DNA from: Gammaproteobacteria bacterium
GTDB lineage: Bacteria; Pseudomonadota; Gammaproteobacteria; Burkholderiales; Burkholderiaceae_C
DNA: 64,000 nt
Direction of reading: 5' to 3'
Assembly (NCBI GenBank): GCA_018815325.1
Contig: JAHIYE010000014.1
Coordinates: forward strand, 1-64,000
Shown: piece after piece, positions 56,253 through 64,000 of the stretch
How the letters are laid out: the number at the start of each line of letters is the position of its first letter
Numbering within the stretch: the stretch's first letter is position 1
The notes under the pieces: generated by a model
What the model saw: only the letters and a program-made list of their open reading frames with translations
The model's database searches: none
What the model was told of the DNA's origin: nothing
Position numbers and translations under genes: made by a program

Positions 56253-56606
56253 ATGGTGTTTGATATCAGCGTTGCGATGACGTGGATTCTTTTTCTGGCG
56301 CTGTTTCCGATCGCATTTTTCTGGCTGCGCCGGGCCTGGCGCATTCTGGTTCGCCGAGACTTCTCTGAAGTTGGGCTCAAGGGCGGCGCGTCGCCGCCGA
56401 ACCCGGAGAAGTTTGCGCCGTATGAGATGGCAATCAATCTGATTGCAGGTGTTGTCCTTGTCGTGGTGATAGTTGCCATCCTGATGGGGACGCTGGAATA
56501 CAGCACCTGGAGCGCCATCGCAGGCAGCACCATCTGGTGCAAGTTCTTTGCAAGCTTTGCGCTATCGCGACACGCGCATGCAAATTTTGCAACACGCAAG
56601 CCCTGA
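56253..56606 (+). CDS. small membrane protein of unknown function
   Basis: This protein of about 117 residues starts at ATG 56253 (MVFDISVAMTW), with GGGAG upstream. Two strong membrane helices (about residues 8-24 and 58-80) are separated by a polar loop with RRDFSEVGLKGG. I do not recognise a named family. It lies between the symporter and the sensor-exonuclease gene, so it may belong to the same functional group. Confidence 0.65.
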   Translation: MVFDISVAMTWILFLALFPIAFFWLRRAWRILVRRDFSEVGLKGGASPPNPEKFAPYEMAINLIAGVVLVVVIVAILMGTLEYSTWSAIAGSTIWCKFFASFALSRHAHANFATRKP

Positions 56607-56756
56607 TAGGCATACAGCACGGTCTGACAGGCAGGGCATGTAGAGCGGCATTACCAGACCCGCAGGTGCAGTGGCAGAATGGACCGGGACCCTGCTGACA
56701 ACATCGGTTTCCTGGCGAGGCGATGATGAGAAGGTGTACTTGACGGTAGTCACATC

Positions 56757-58928
56757 ATGAAGAAAAACGGAAAGCTGTTGCTGCTTGCTGTCGTGCTGAT
56801 GGGGTTGGGCATGGCGGCCTGGATGGCTGTGACCGTGAGTCTGGTGTATTCCACGCTGGAGCCGGGGCAGCAGGCCATCGTGACTTCTCTGCTGGCACCC
56901 CGTGCGGCGCTCCTGGGCATGAGTTGGGCGCTGGCACTGGCGCTGGTGGCTGGTGGACTGAACGCGCTGATCCGGCGCTACATTTCTGCCCCTGCCCGAT
57001 TGCTGGAGCAAACCCGTGTGCTTCTGGCGGCCAGGACCCCATTGCAGATCACATCAAAAGACGCCCCTGAATACCGGCTGCTGGCGCAGGCCATCAATGA
57101 GTTGGCCAGTCAGAGAGATGGCTTGCGAGCAGACATCGCCATGCGCATTGAGGCATCGAGTCGCAGCCTGCAGCAGGAAAAGAACCGGCTTGCAGCGCTG
57201 CTGTCCGAGTTGACGCAGAGCGTGGTGGTCTGCAATCTGGATGGCCGGATCGTTCTTTATAACAATCGGGCACGCTTGCAGTTCAAGGCCTTGTCAGAGG
57301 TGCCCAGTCTGGCGGATGGTGCAGAGCTGATCGGCATCGGCCGCTCCATCTATGCAGTTTTCGACCATCAGCTTGTGGCGCACGCACTGGAGAACCTCCT
57401 GCAGCGGCTTGGCAGAGGGGCAGCGACTCCGACGGCCCAGTTCGTGACGGTGACACGGTCTGGCCAGCTGTTGCGCGTGCAGATGGCGCCGGTGCGCAGC
57501 AGTGAGAGCCTGGCCGACGATTCCCCGGGTATCAGTGGCTTTGTCCTCATGCTGGACAATGTGACGCGCAGTTTTGAAGCGGAAACAGAGCGGGACAAGT
57601 GGCTGAGCAGCTTGGCAGAAGCGAGTCGCTCCTCGCTGGCCAATATGAAGCTGGCCGCTGATGGGCTGTCCATGCCGGAGCTGGATGCGCTGGCACGCAG
57701 CCGCTGGCTCAGCCAGGCGTACGATGAGCTGAACGCGATGGGTCAACGCTTCAGTGAGCTGGAAAAGCGGGTCGCAAGGGGACTGAAGGTGCGCTGGCCG
57801 CTGGAAGACATGCTGGGCGCCGACTTCATTTCTGTGGTGCAGCGACGCATCGAGACGCAATGCGATCGATCTGTGACGGTGGATGAGCTGGATGGCAGCA
57901 CGTGGGTGCGCGTGGACAGTTTTTCCCTGTTGCAGGCGCTGACTTACCTGGCTTGCCGGCTCGTGGATGAGTTCGAAGTGAAATTCCTTCAGCTGAGATT
58001 GAAGGAGGTGGACGGGCGGGCACATCTGGACCTCATCTGGTCGGGCCATGCCATGAGCACGGAGACGGTGATGACATGGGAGATGGACCCCATGCGGATC
58101 GGAGCCGACAGCTCATCGCTGACCGTGAGGGAAGTCGTTGAGCGGCACGGTGCAGAGATGTGGTTTGAGCGGGAGCGTACCCGCCACCAGGCATTTTTCC
58201 GGTTTTCACTGCCGCTGGCGACAGTCAGGGAACAGCCAGCGACGGCCTCCATGCTGCATGGGGCTGGCCGACCCGAGTTCTATGATTTCGATCTTTTCCA
58301 GGTCACGGACGAAACCCGGGCCCTGGATGATCGACCACTGTCTTCGTTGACGTTCACGGTCTTCGATACCGAAACAACGGGTCTCAATCCCACCGAAGGA
58401 GATGAGATCATCCAGATCGGCGCCGTGCGCATTGTCAATGGCAGGCTGTTGCGGCAGGAATGCTTTGATCAACTGGTGGATCCTGACCGAAACATTCCGC
58501 TGGCCTCGATCCCGATCCATGGCATTACGCAGGACATGGTTGACGGCAAGCTGAAAATTGCCGAAGTATTGCCTTCCTTCCATGCGTTTGCGCACGACAC
58601 GGTACTGGTTGCCCACAATGCGGCCTTCGACATGCGGTTTTTGCAGCTCAAGGAGGCCGCGACGGGCCTTGTCTTTCATCATCCTGTCCTGGATACCTTG
58701 CTGCTTTCCGCAGTTTTGCATCCCAATCAGGAGTCACACCAGCTCGACGCAATTGCCGCGCGCTTCAATGTCACGGTCGTTGGCCGGCATACGGCGCTGG
58801 GCGATGCCATCGTGACGGCAGAGGTGTTGTTGAGGCTGATTCCCTTGCTGGAAGAGGCGGGTATCAAGACCCTCAGGCAGGCGCGGGAAGCTGCCCAGAA
58901 TACCTACCTCGCACGGCTGAAGTATTAG
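56757..58928 (+). CDS. membrane sensor pseudo-histidine-kinase fused to DEDDh 3'-5' exonuclease
   Basis: This 723-residue protein has two membrane helices (residues 7-30 and 45-68), a HAMP-like linker and coiled coil (to about 155) and a PAS-like domain (about 155-270). The histidine-kinase-like region (about 280-500) has SSLAEASRSSLANM where an H-box would be, and no N-box. A DnaQ-type exonuclease (from about 530) is complete: Asp537 and Glu539 in DTETTG, Asp in HNAAFDMRF, His678 and Asp683. Sensing would be at the membrane with nuclease or nucleotide-hydrolase output in the cytoplasm. The symporter and DUF294 genes beside it suggest a shared circuit. Confidence 0.9.
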   Translation: MKKNGKLLLLAVVLMGLGMAAWMAVTVSLVYSTLEPGQQAIVTSLLAPRAALLGMSWALALALVAGGLNALIRRYISAPARLLEQTRVLLAARTPLQITSKDAPEYRLLAQAINELASQRDGLRADIAMRIEASSRSLQQEKNRLAALLSELTQSVVVCNLDGRIVLYNNRARLQFKALSEVPSLADGAELIGIGRSIYAVFDHQLVAHALENLLQRLGRGAATPTAQFVTVTRSGQLLRVQMAPVRSSESLADDSPGISGFVLMLDNVTRSFEAETERDKWLSSLAEASRSSLANMKLAADGLSMPELDALARSRWLSQAYDELNAMGQRFSELEKRVARGLKVRWPLEDMLGADFISVVQRRIETQCDRSVTVDELDGSTWVRVDSFSLLQALTYLACRLVDEFEVKFLQLRLKEVDGRAHLDLIWSGHAMSTETVMTWEMDPMRIGADSSSLTVREVVERHGAEMWFERERTRHQAFFRFSLPLATVREQPATASMLHGAGRPEFYDFDLFQVTDETRALDDRPLSSLTFTVFDTETTGLNPTEGDEIIQIGAVRIVNGRLLRQECFDQLVDPDRNIPLASIPIHGITQDMVDGKLKIAEVLPSFHAFAHDTVLVAHNAAFDMRFLQLKEAATGLVFHHPVLDTLLLSAVLHPNQESHQLDAIAARFNVTVVGRHTALGDAIVTAEVLLRLIPLLEEAGIKTLRQAREAAQNTYLARLKY

Positions 58929-58983
58929 ACGCAAGCGCCGCGCCTGTCACCAGGTGGATGGGTACTCATTTCGGATGCCGGAC

Positions 58984-60414
58984 TTACCGGTAGCGCTGCG
59001 CGAGTACTTTCTGCAGGGTTTGCACAACGCCAAACGCATCCTTGAGCTGACTGCGCTCGAAGTTTGAAATTTCACCCGGGAACAGAAAATTATCGGGTGA
59101 TTGACCTTGCTGGGACTGCCGTGTCTGGTGGTCGATCCTGAGCATGCCGAGAAACTCCAGCGCATCACGCAGGTCATGTGCACTTTGCTCGCTGACCTCG
59201 CCGGATTGCGCCGCTTGCTCCAGTCGATCATGGGTATTCACGGCGGCCAGTCCACCAGCCAGTGCGTAGACACGGGCCAAATCCACGATGGGCACGATGC
59301 CGGTGTGCTTGAGGTCAATGGTACGTGCATGGTCGCCGCCGCGGATCAATGAGAGCTGTCCAAACAGGCCAAGTGGGGGGCGATGCTTGAGCGCGTTGCC
59401 GACCATGTGGGACAGGAACAGGCTGTTACCCCGGGTGCGCTGCAATACCTCCTGGCGCAGTGATTCCAGCAAGTCCGTCTTGCCATGGATGGCACGCAAA
59501 TCGAAGAACACGCAGGTCAGCATCAGGGCCTTGGGGTCTGGCGTATCCACCCATTGCTGGAAATACTGCGCCCAGCGACGCTTGGGTTGACGCCAGGTAT
59601 CCGTCATGGCCATCATTTCGCCTGGGCAATGGATGAAGCCACAAGCATCGAGACCATCGCAAACAAAGCGGGAGAAGTTGCGAAAGTAGTCGCCGTGCTG
59701 TGCCTCATCGAAGGCATCATCCAGAATCATGCAATTGTCCTGGTCAGACTTGGCCGTCTGTTCACAGCGTGCCTGCGAGCCCGCAGCCACCCAGACATAG
59801 TCCAGCGGCGCAGGGCCAAAGCGCTCTTCGGCCAACTGGATCAGGCGTGTCGTCAGGGCATCGGTGATCGAGGTGACGATGTGGCCTGTACTGTAGGCGC
59901 TGGCATTGGCAGCGGCCAGGCTCTCCTGCATGGGCTTGACGCTGGCACTGAGCTTGGCCAGACCTTCCACGCTGGATTGCTTGAAGATGTCGCTGGCCAG
60001 GTAGACCGCCGAGGTGCTGTTCCGGCCGGTAAGGTCGGTCACTGTGATCATGCCCATGAGGGTGGAGCCGTCCAAGACCGGCACATGGTGGATGTTGTGT
60101 CGAGTCATCAGCAGCAGGGCTTCGAAGGCCGTACTGCGCTGGTCAATGGTGAAGGGGTTCGGCGTGGCGATGTCGGAGACAGGGCGCTGAATGTCCAGGC
60201 CCATGGCAATCACGCGGTTGCGCAGGTCGCGGTCTGTGATCACGCCAAGCAAGCTGCCTTGGTGCACCAACATGACAGATGACACGCCCTTTTCCCGCAT
60301 GAGTTGGGCGGCCGACTGGATCGATGTGTCGGGGGAGAGCGTCACAGGCGCGTGCCGAAGCAGCGTGCGCAGGGGGCTACTCAAGAGGGGCTCTATCAGG
60401 TTGTCGTCGGACAT
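58984..60414 (-). CDS. CBS-domain DUF294 nucleotidyltransferase-like protein
   Basis: This 476-residue protein has two CBS domains (about 20-140) and then a DUF294 nucleotidyltransferase domain with GSQARCEQTAKSDQDN (212-227), the GS-x-x-R and paired Asp motif of GlnD-like enzymes. A C-terminal helical DUF294_C-type domain follows (about 320-470). CBS domains suggest adenine-nucleotide sensing. It converges on the sensor-exonuclease gene with a 55-bp gap. Proteins of this type commonly accompany acetate-type symporters; the reaction is unknown. Confidence 0.9.
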   Translation of the reverse strand: MSDDNLIEPLLSSPLRTLLRHAPVTLSPDTSIQSAAQLMREKGVSSVMLVHQGSLLGVITDRDLRNRVIAMGLDIQRPVSDIATPNPFTIDQRSTAFEALLLMTRHNIHHVPVLDGSTLMGMITVTDLTGRNSTSAVYLASDIFKQSSVEGLAKLSASVKPMQESLAAANASAYSTGHIVTSITDALTTRLIQLAEERFGPAPLDYVWVAAGSQARCEQTAKSDQDNCMILDDAFDEAQHGDYFRNFSRFVCDGLDACGFIHCPGEMMAMTDTWRQPKRRWAQYFQQWVDTPDPKALMLTCVFFDLRAIHGKTDLLESLRQEVLQRTRGNSLFLSHMVGNALKHRPPLGLFGQLSLIRGGDHARTIDLKHTGIVPIVDLARVYALAGGLAAVNTHDRLEQAAQSGEVSEQSAHDLRDALEFLGMLRIDHQTRQSQQGQSPDNFLFPGEISNFERSQLKDAFGVVQTLQKVLAQRYR

Positions 60415-60490
60415 GCGTTAGCCGCCGGGTGGACAGGGGTCATGCCGGGTGCGCTGTTGTGAGCGACCCTGGCGAGAGAAAATGCAAGGC

Positions 60491-61600
60491 TCAGCGGCGG
60501 AACTTGCCGCTGCTGCTGATGATGGAGAGGTCGGCAAAATCCAGTCCCGTGTGATCTTTGCTGCTGTAGCTGACTTCCAGGCCGCCGATGTCGAATTTGT
60601 TCAGGCCCTCCATCGCTGTCTGAATCTTCTCGCGGGTCGGCTTGGCGCCGGCGCGGCGCAGGCCCTCGACCAGCACCTTGGCTCCCGCAAAGCCCTCCAG
60701 CATGGCAGGGCTGAGCTCCTTGATGTCTTTGTTGGCACGTACCAGGTCGGAGGCTTCCTTCACCAGGCTGAAGCTCATGGACTGCGGGAAGACCTGGGTG
60801 ACGATGACCCCGGTCGCGTTGGTGCCCAAGCTGGTGATAAAGCCGCCTGAAGCATTGTTGGACAGGGTCACGATCTGGGCCTGACTACCTGCGGCACGGA
60901 TGGCCTTGATGCCGTCCACCACGGCAGCACCTGAGGCGATCATCACCACGGTTTGAGTGCCGGTTTGCTGAATCATGGGCGCGATCTTCGAGAAGTCGGG
61001 CTTGCTTCGATTGAATTTTTCGAGCACCGCAGGGGTCAGGTTGGCCGCTGCCATGCCTTTTTGCGCACCGGCCAGGCCATCGGCGCCAAAGGAATCGTCG
61101 ACATACACGAGGGCGATCTTGTTGATGCCGATCGTGGCCAGGTGGGTAATGGCCTTCTCGGCTTCGCGCTGATAGGTGGCCCGTACGTTGAACACATGTT
61201 TCTGCACGGGTTGATGCAGCAGCATGGCGCCTGTGGAGGGGGCGATCAGTGCAACGCCATGCTTGTCCAGCAGGGGAATGATGGCCTGGCTATGGGGTGT
61301 GCCACGGTTGAGAAACATGGCAACAACGTTCTGCTCCTCGATCAGTTTCCTGGCGTTTTCGGCCGCCAGCTTGGGATCAAACTTGTCGTCTAGAGACAAC
61401 AGTTCGATCTTCTGGCCATTCACGCCGCCCTTGGCATTGACCATATCGATATAGAGCTTGGCCCCATCCGTGGTCTCCTTGACCCCTGCTGCCACAGGGC
61501 CACTAAAGCCCGCAGTTTGTCCAATGAGGATTTGGGCGTTGGCAGAAGCACAGAACACTGCCAACAACAGTGCGCCCCAAATTGACTGACCGTGTCTCAT
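60491..61600 (-). CDS. branched-chain amino acid-type ABC transporter substrate-binding protein
   Basis: This 369-residue periplasmic protein starts at ATG 61600 with GGGAG upstream. A signal peptide (WGALLLAVFCASANA) is followed by a Peripla_BP_6/LivK-type domain beginning ILIGQTAGFSGPVAAGVKE. No permease or ATPase genes are adjacent in the window. The ligand may be an amino acid, amide or aromatic acid; it cannot be read from sequence. It is divergent from the uvrA-like gene. Confidence 0.9.
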   Translation of the reverse strand: MRHGQSIWGALLLAVFCASANAQILIGQTAGFSGPVAAGVKETTDGAKLYIDMVNAKGGVNGQKIELLSLDDKFDPKLAAENARKLIEEQNVVAMFLNRGTPHSQAIIPLLDKHGVALIAPSTGAMLLHQPVQKHVFNVRATYQREAEKAITHLATIGINKIALVYVDDSFGADGLAGAQKGMAAANLTPAVLEKFNRSKPDFSKIAPMIQQTGTQTVVMIASGAAVVDGIKAIRAAGSQAQIVTLSNNASGGFITSLGTNATGVIVTQVFPQSMSFSLVKEASDLVRANKDIKELSPAMLEGFAGAKVLVEGLRRAGAKPTREKIQTAMEGLNKFDIGGLEVSYSSKDHTGLDFADLSIISSSGKFRR

Positions 61601-61753
61601 GATTCTCCCTTTTGTCCATCCAGCAAAGTAGGTGCCTGCGATCACAATGCGGTAATACCCAGCACGGGGACATGCATGCAACAAGACCCCATGCCTACAT
61701 GCTTGTCTGGCTCTCCCTAGAATATATGGCCTCACACGGAAAGACACAAGCAC

Positions 61754-64000
61754 ATGGCCCAAGCAGCATACATACGCATTCGCGGTGCGCGCCAGCATAA
61801 CCTCAAAAACCTCGATCTGGATATTCGGACCGGGGAGTTGACGGTCGTGACGGGGCCCAGTGGCTCTGGCAAATCGAGTCTGGTGTTCGACACGCTGTAT
61901 GCCGAAGGGCAGCGCCGTTATGTCGAAACCTTCTCTGCTTATGCGCGTCAGTTCCTGGACCGCATGGACAAGCCGGCCGTGGACCGGATAGAGGGTGTGC
62001 CCCCGGCGATTGCGATTGACCAGACCAATCCGGTGCGCTCGTCGCGCTCCACCGTGGGCACGATGACCGAACTCAACGACCACTTGAAGTTGTTGTTTGC
62101 GAGGGCCGGACACCTTTTTGACAGGCAAACGGCGCAACCCGTGCGTCACGATTCGGCTGAAACAATTTACAAGGAGTTACAAACTCAGCTCGTATCGGGA
62201 TGTGATCCGCGCATGGTGGTGACCTTCCCGGTGGAGTTGCCTGCGGGCACATCAGCCGAAGAAATCGAACAGTGGCTGTCGGCCAGCGGATTCACGCGGA
62301 TTCAGGCCGAGCGCGAATACGCCACCCCCACGGGGCCACGCAAAGTGCTGGACGTGGTGGCGGACCGGTTCCGGCTCGGCGCAGTGGAGCGGGTCCGGGC
62401 GCTTGAAGCGATTGAGGTGGCGCTCAGGCGGGGCAGCGGCCGCATGACGGTGTATGTACAGGATGAGGCCGCTGCCGACGCGGCAGAAGGCACGTCAATG
62501 CCGCAGCCCCGTTTGCTGAAGTTCTCCATCGGCCTGCATTGCCCGGAAAGCGACTTGCGCTACACGGACCCCATCCCGTCGATGTTCTCTTTCAATTCGG
62601 CGGTCGGTGCCTGCGAGACCTGCCGTGGTTTCGGTCGGGTGATTGGGGTGGACTACGGCCTCGTCTTTCCGAACGAGAAACTCACCCTGCGGGCTGGTGC
62701 CATCAAGCCGATGCAGACCCCAGCCTGGCAGGAGGCCCAGGATGACCTGATGCGCCACGCCGAAGTGGCCGGCATCCCCAGGGACACGCCCTGGTACAAG
62801 CTGACACCCGAGCAGCAGCACTGGGTGATCAATGGCTCGCCACAATGGAACGGCAAGTGGAACCAGCACTGGTTCGGCGTCAAGCGCTTCTTCGAGTACC
62901 TGGAGACCAAGGCCTACAAGATGCACATCCGGGTGCTGCTCTCCAAATACCGCAGCTACACCACCTGTGGCAGTTGCAATGGTGCGCGGCTCAAGACGGA
63001 AAGTCTGCTCTGGCGCATTGGCAGCAAGGAAGATGCCGATGCCGTGCTGGCGCCATCCAGGCGATTCATGCCCCAGGGCGTGGGCTGGGCGCGCGAGCAA
63101 CTGGAGGCTTTGCCAGGTTTGTGCCTGCATGACCTGATGCTGCTCCCGATAGACCGGCTGCAACGCTTTTTTGCCGGCATGCAGCAAGAAGAGCTTGGCT
63201 ACATCCAGTCCGATGCGATGACCTCCCAGCACAGCCAGGGTGAGCATCAGGCGCTCAAGTTGCTGTTCGAGGAAATCACGACCCGGCTCAAATACCTGTG
63301 CGACGTCGGCATCGGTTATCTCACGCTGGATCGGCAGAGCCGCACCTTGTCGGGCGGAGAGGTGCAGCGCATCAACCTCACCACGGCCTTGGGTACCTCG
63401 CTGGTCAATACGCTGTTTGTGCTCGATGAGCCCAGCATCGGACTGCACCCACGGGACATGCATCGCATCATTGAAGCCATGAAACGCTTGCGAGATGCCG
63501 GCAATACCCTGGTGGTCGTTGAGCATGATCCGGCCGTGATGCTGGCCGCAGACCGCATGATCGACATGGGCCCCGGTCCGGGCGAACGCGGCGGTCAGAT
63601 CGTGTTCGATGGCAGCACAGAGGCGCTGAGAAGCGCCGATACCCTGACGGGGGCCTACCTGGGCGGACGCAAACAGGTGGGCATGGGCTTCAAGCGCATG
63701 GTCACCGAGAGTACGCCGCGCCTCATCCTCGAGGGGGCGAGCGAGCACAACCTGAAGCATGTCTCGGTGGATATCCCGCTGGGGCGGCTGGTGTGCGTGA
63801 CGGGTGTCAGTGGTTCGGGCAAGTCCACGCTGATACAGGACGTGCTGGCGCCCGCCATCATGCGCCACTTTGGCAAGGCCACCGAAACACCGGGCGCACA
63901 CGAGCGGCTGCTGGGCGCCGAGCAGCTCAGCGATGTGGTCTTTGTTGATCAATCGCCGATCGGCAAGACGGCGCGTTCCAATCCGGCCAGTTATGTTGGC
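61754..64000 (+). CDS. uvrA: UvrA-family excinuclease subunit (partial, runs off the window)
   Basis: The frame is open from ATG 61754 to the window end (749 codons). The first Walker A is GPSGSGKSS at 34-41, zinc-type pairs appear as CETC and CGSC, and the ABC signature is LSGGEVQRINL with VLDEPSIGLHP after it. A second Walker A, GVSGSGKST, begins the second half. The sequence EGVPPAIAIDQTNPVRSSRS differs from the EGLSPAISIEQK block of canonical UvrA, so it may be the UvrA-like paralogue known from Burkholderiales, which can be much longer than 940 aa. The end lies outside. Confidence 0.88.
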   Translation, partial: MAQAAYIRIRGARQHNLKNLDLDIRTGELTVVTGPSGSGKSSLVFDTLYAEGQRRYVETFSAYARQFLDRMDKPAVDRIEGVPPAIAIDQTNPVRSSRSTVGTMTELNDHLKLLFARAGHLFDRQTAQPVRHDSAETIYKELQTQLVSGCDPRMVVTFPVELPAGTSAEEIEQWLSASGFTRIQAEREYATPTGPRKVLDVVADRFRLGAVERVRALEAIEVALRRGSGRMTVYVQDEAAADAAEGTSMPQPRLLKFSIGLHCPESDLRYTDPIPSMFSFNSAVGACETCRGFGRVIGVDYGLVFPNEKLTLRAGAIKPMQTPAWQEAQDDLMRHAEVAGIPRDTPWYKLTPEQQHWVINGSPQWNGKWNQHWFGVKRFFEYLETKAYKMHIRVLLSKYRSYTTCGSCNGARLKTESLLWRIGSKEDADAVLAPSRRFMPQGVGWAREQLEALPGLCLHDLMLLPIDRLQRFFAGMQQEELGYIQSDAMTSQHSQGEHQALKLLFEEITTRLKYLCDVGIGYLTLDRQSRTLSGGEVQRINLTTALGTSLVNTLFVLDEPSIGLHPRDMHRIIEAMKRLRDAGNTLVVVEHDPAVMLAADRMIDMGPGPGERGGQIVFDGSTEALRSADTLTGAYLGGRKQVGMGFKRMVTESTPRLILEGASEHNLKHVSVDIPLGRLVCVTGVSGSGKSTLIQDVLAPAIMRHFGKATETPGAHERLLGAEQLSDVVFVDQSPIGKTARSNPASYVG

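Overview
The window looks like chromosomal DNA of a betaproteobacterium in the Comamonadaceae (Burkholderiales). The grounds are the high GC of most genes, the close match of many proteins to what I know of that family, the LiuR-type leucine regulon, a TPP-riboswitch-controlled thiC, and short dispersed repeats typical of these genomes. No insertion sequence, prophage, CRISPR array or tRNA was seen. Genus is not determined.

Layout: 1-538 is the end of an rRNA operon (23S 3' end, 5S, terminator). 716-6691 holds a long-chain acyl-CoA ligase, a lipase-like hydrolase, a GNAT protein, corC and lnt. 6769-9385 is a D-aminoacylase/BASS transporter pair. 9522-13954 is an envelope and translation run, glyQ-glyS-gmhB-plsC, with an AT-rich tract inside glyS. 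14025-16307 has a YgjP-like metallopeptidase and an MgtC/DUF4010 membrane protein. 16242-19328 (minus strand) is a compact operon of TPP-dependent E1 alpha and beta, a free-standing lipoyl domain protein and a lipoate-ligase-like protein, with no E2 or E3. 19551-25133 has an AraC regulator divergent from a peroxiredoxin-like gene, a Tat-exported PhoD phosphatase with a candidate Pho box, and a GGDEF-EAL plus HDOD signalling pair.

Leucine/isovalerate catabolism is split over two loci carrying the same perfect 22-bp palindrome. Locus 1 (25175-28505) has an MBL hydrolase divergent from liuR, then a thioesterase and isovaleryl-CoA dehydrogenase. Locus 2 (43380-52260) has liuB, a secreted hydrolase, an acyl-CoA dehydrogenase, liuC, liuD, a 2-hydroxyacid reductase and HMG-CoA lyase. 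With the thiolase at 36812 and carbonic anhydrase at 28553 (bicarbonate supply), these would convert isovaleryl-CoA to acetyl-CoA and acetoacetate. liuD carries an in-frame insertion of about 110 bp that resembles an intergenic repeat.

Between the two liu loci lie can, aceK, an orphan histidine kinase, riboswitch-thiC, a low-GC orphan gene with a cysteine cluster and PIN-like features, a chemoreceptor with a candidate sigma-28 promoter, an SDR, an AKR, rhodanese, YchJ and HAD genes. The right end (54020-60414) is a DUF4212/solute-sodium symporter pair followed by a membrane protein, a pseudo-histidine-kinase fused to a DEDDh exonuclease, and a convergent CBS-DUF294 nucleotidyltransferase. I regard this as the best candidate for an incompletely described signalling system. 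A branched-chain amino acid binding protein and a partial UvrA-like gene close the window.
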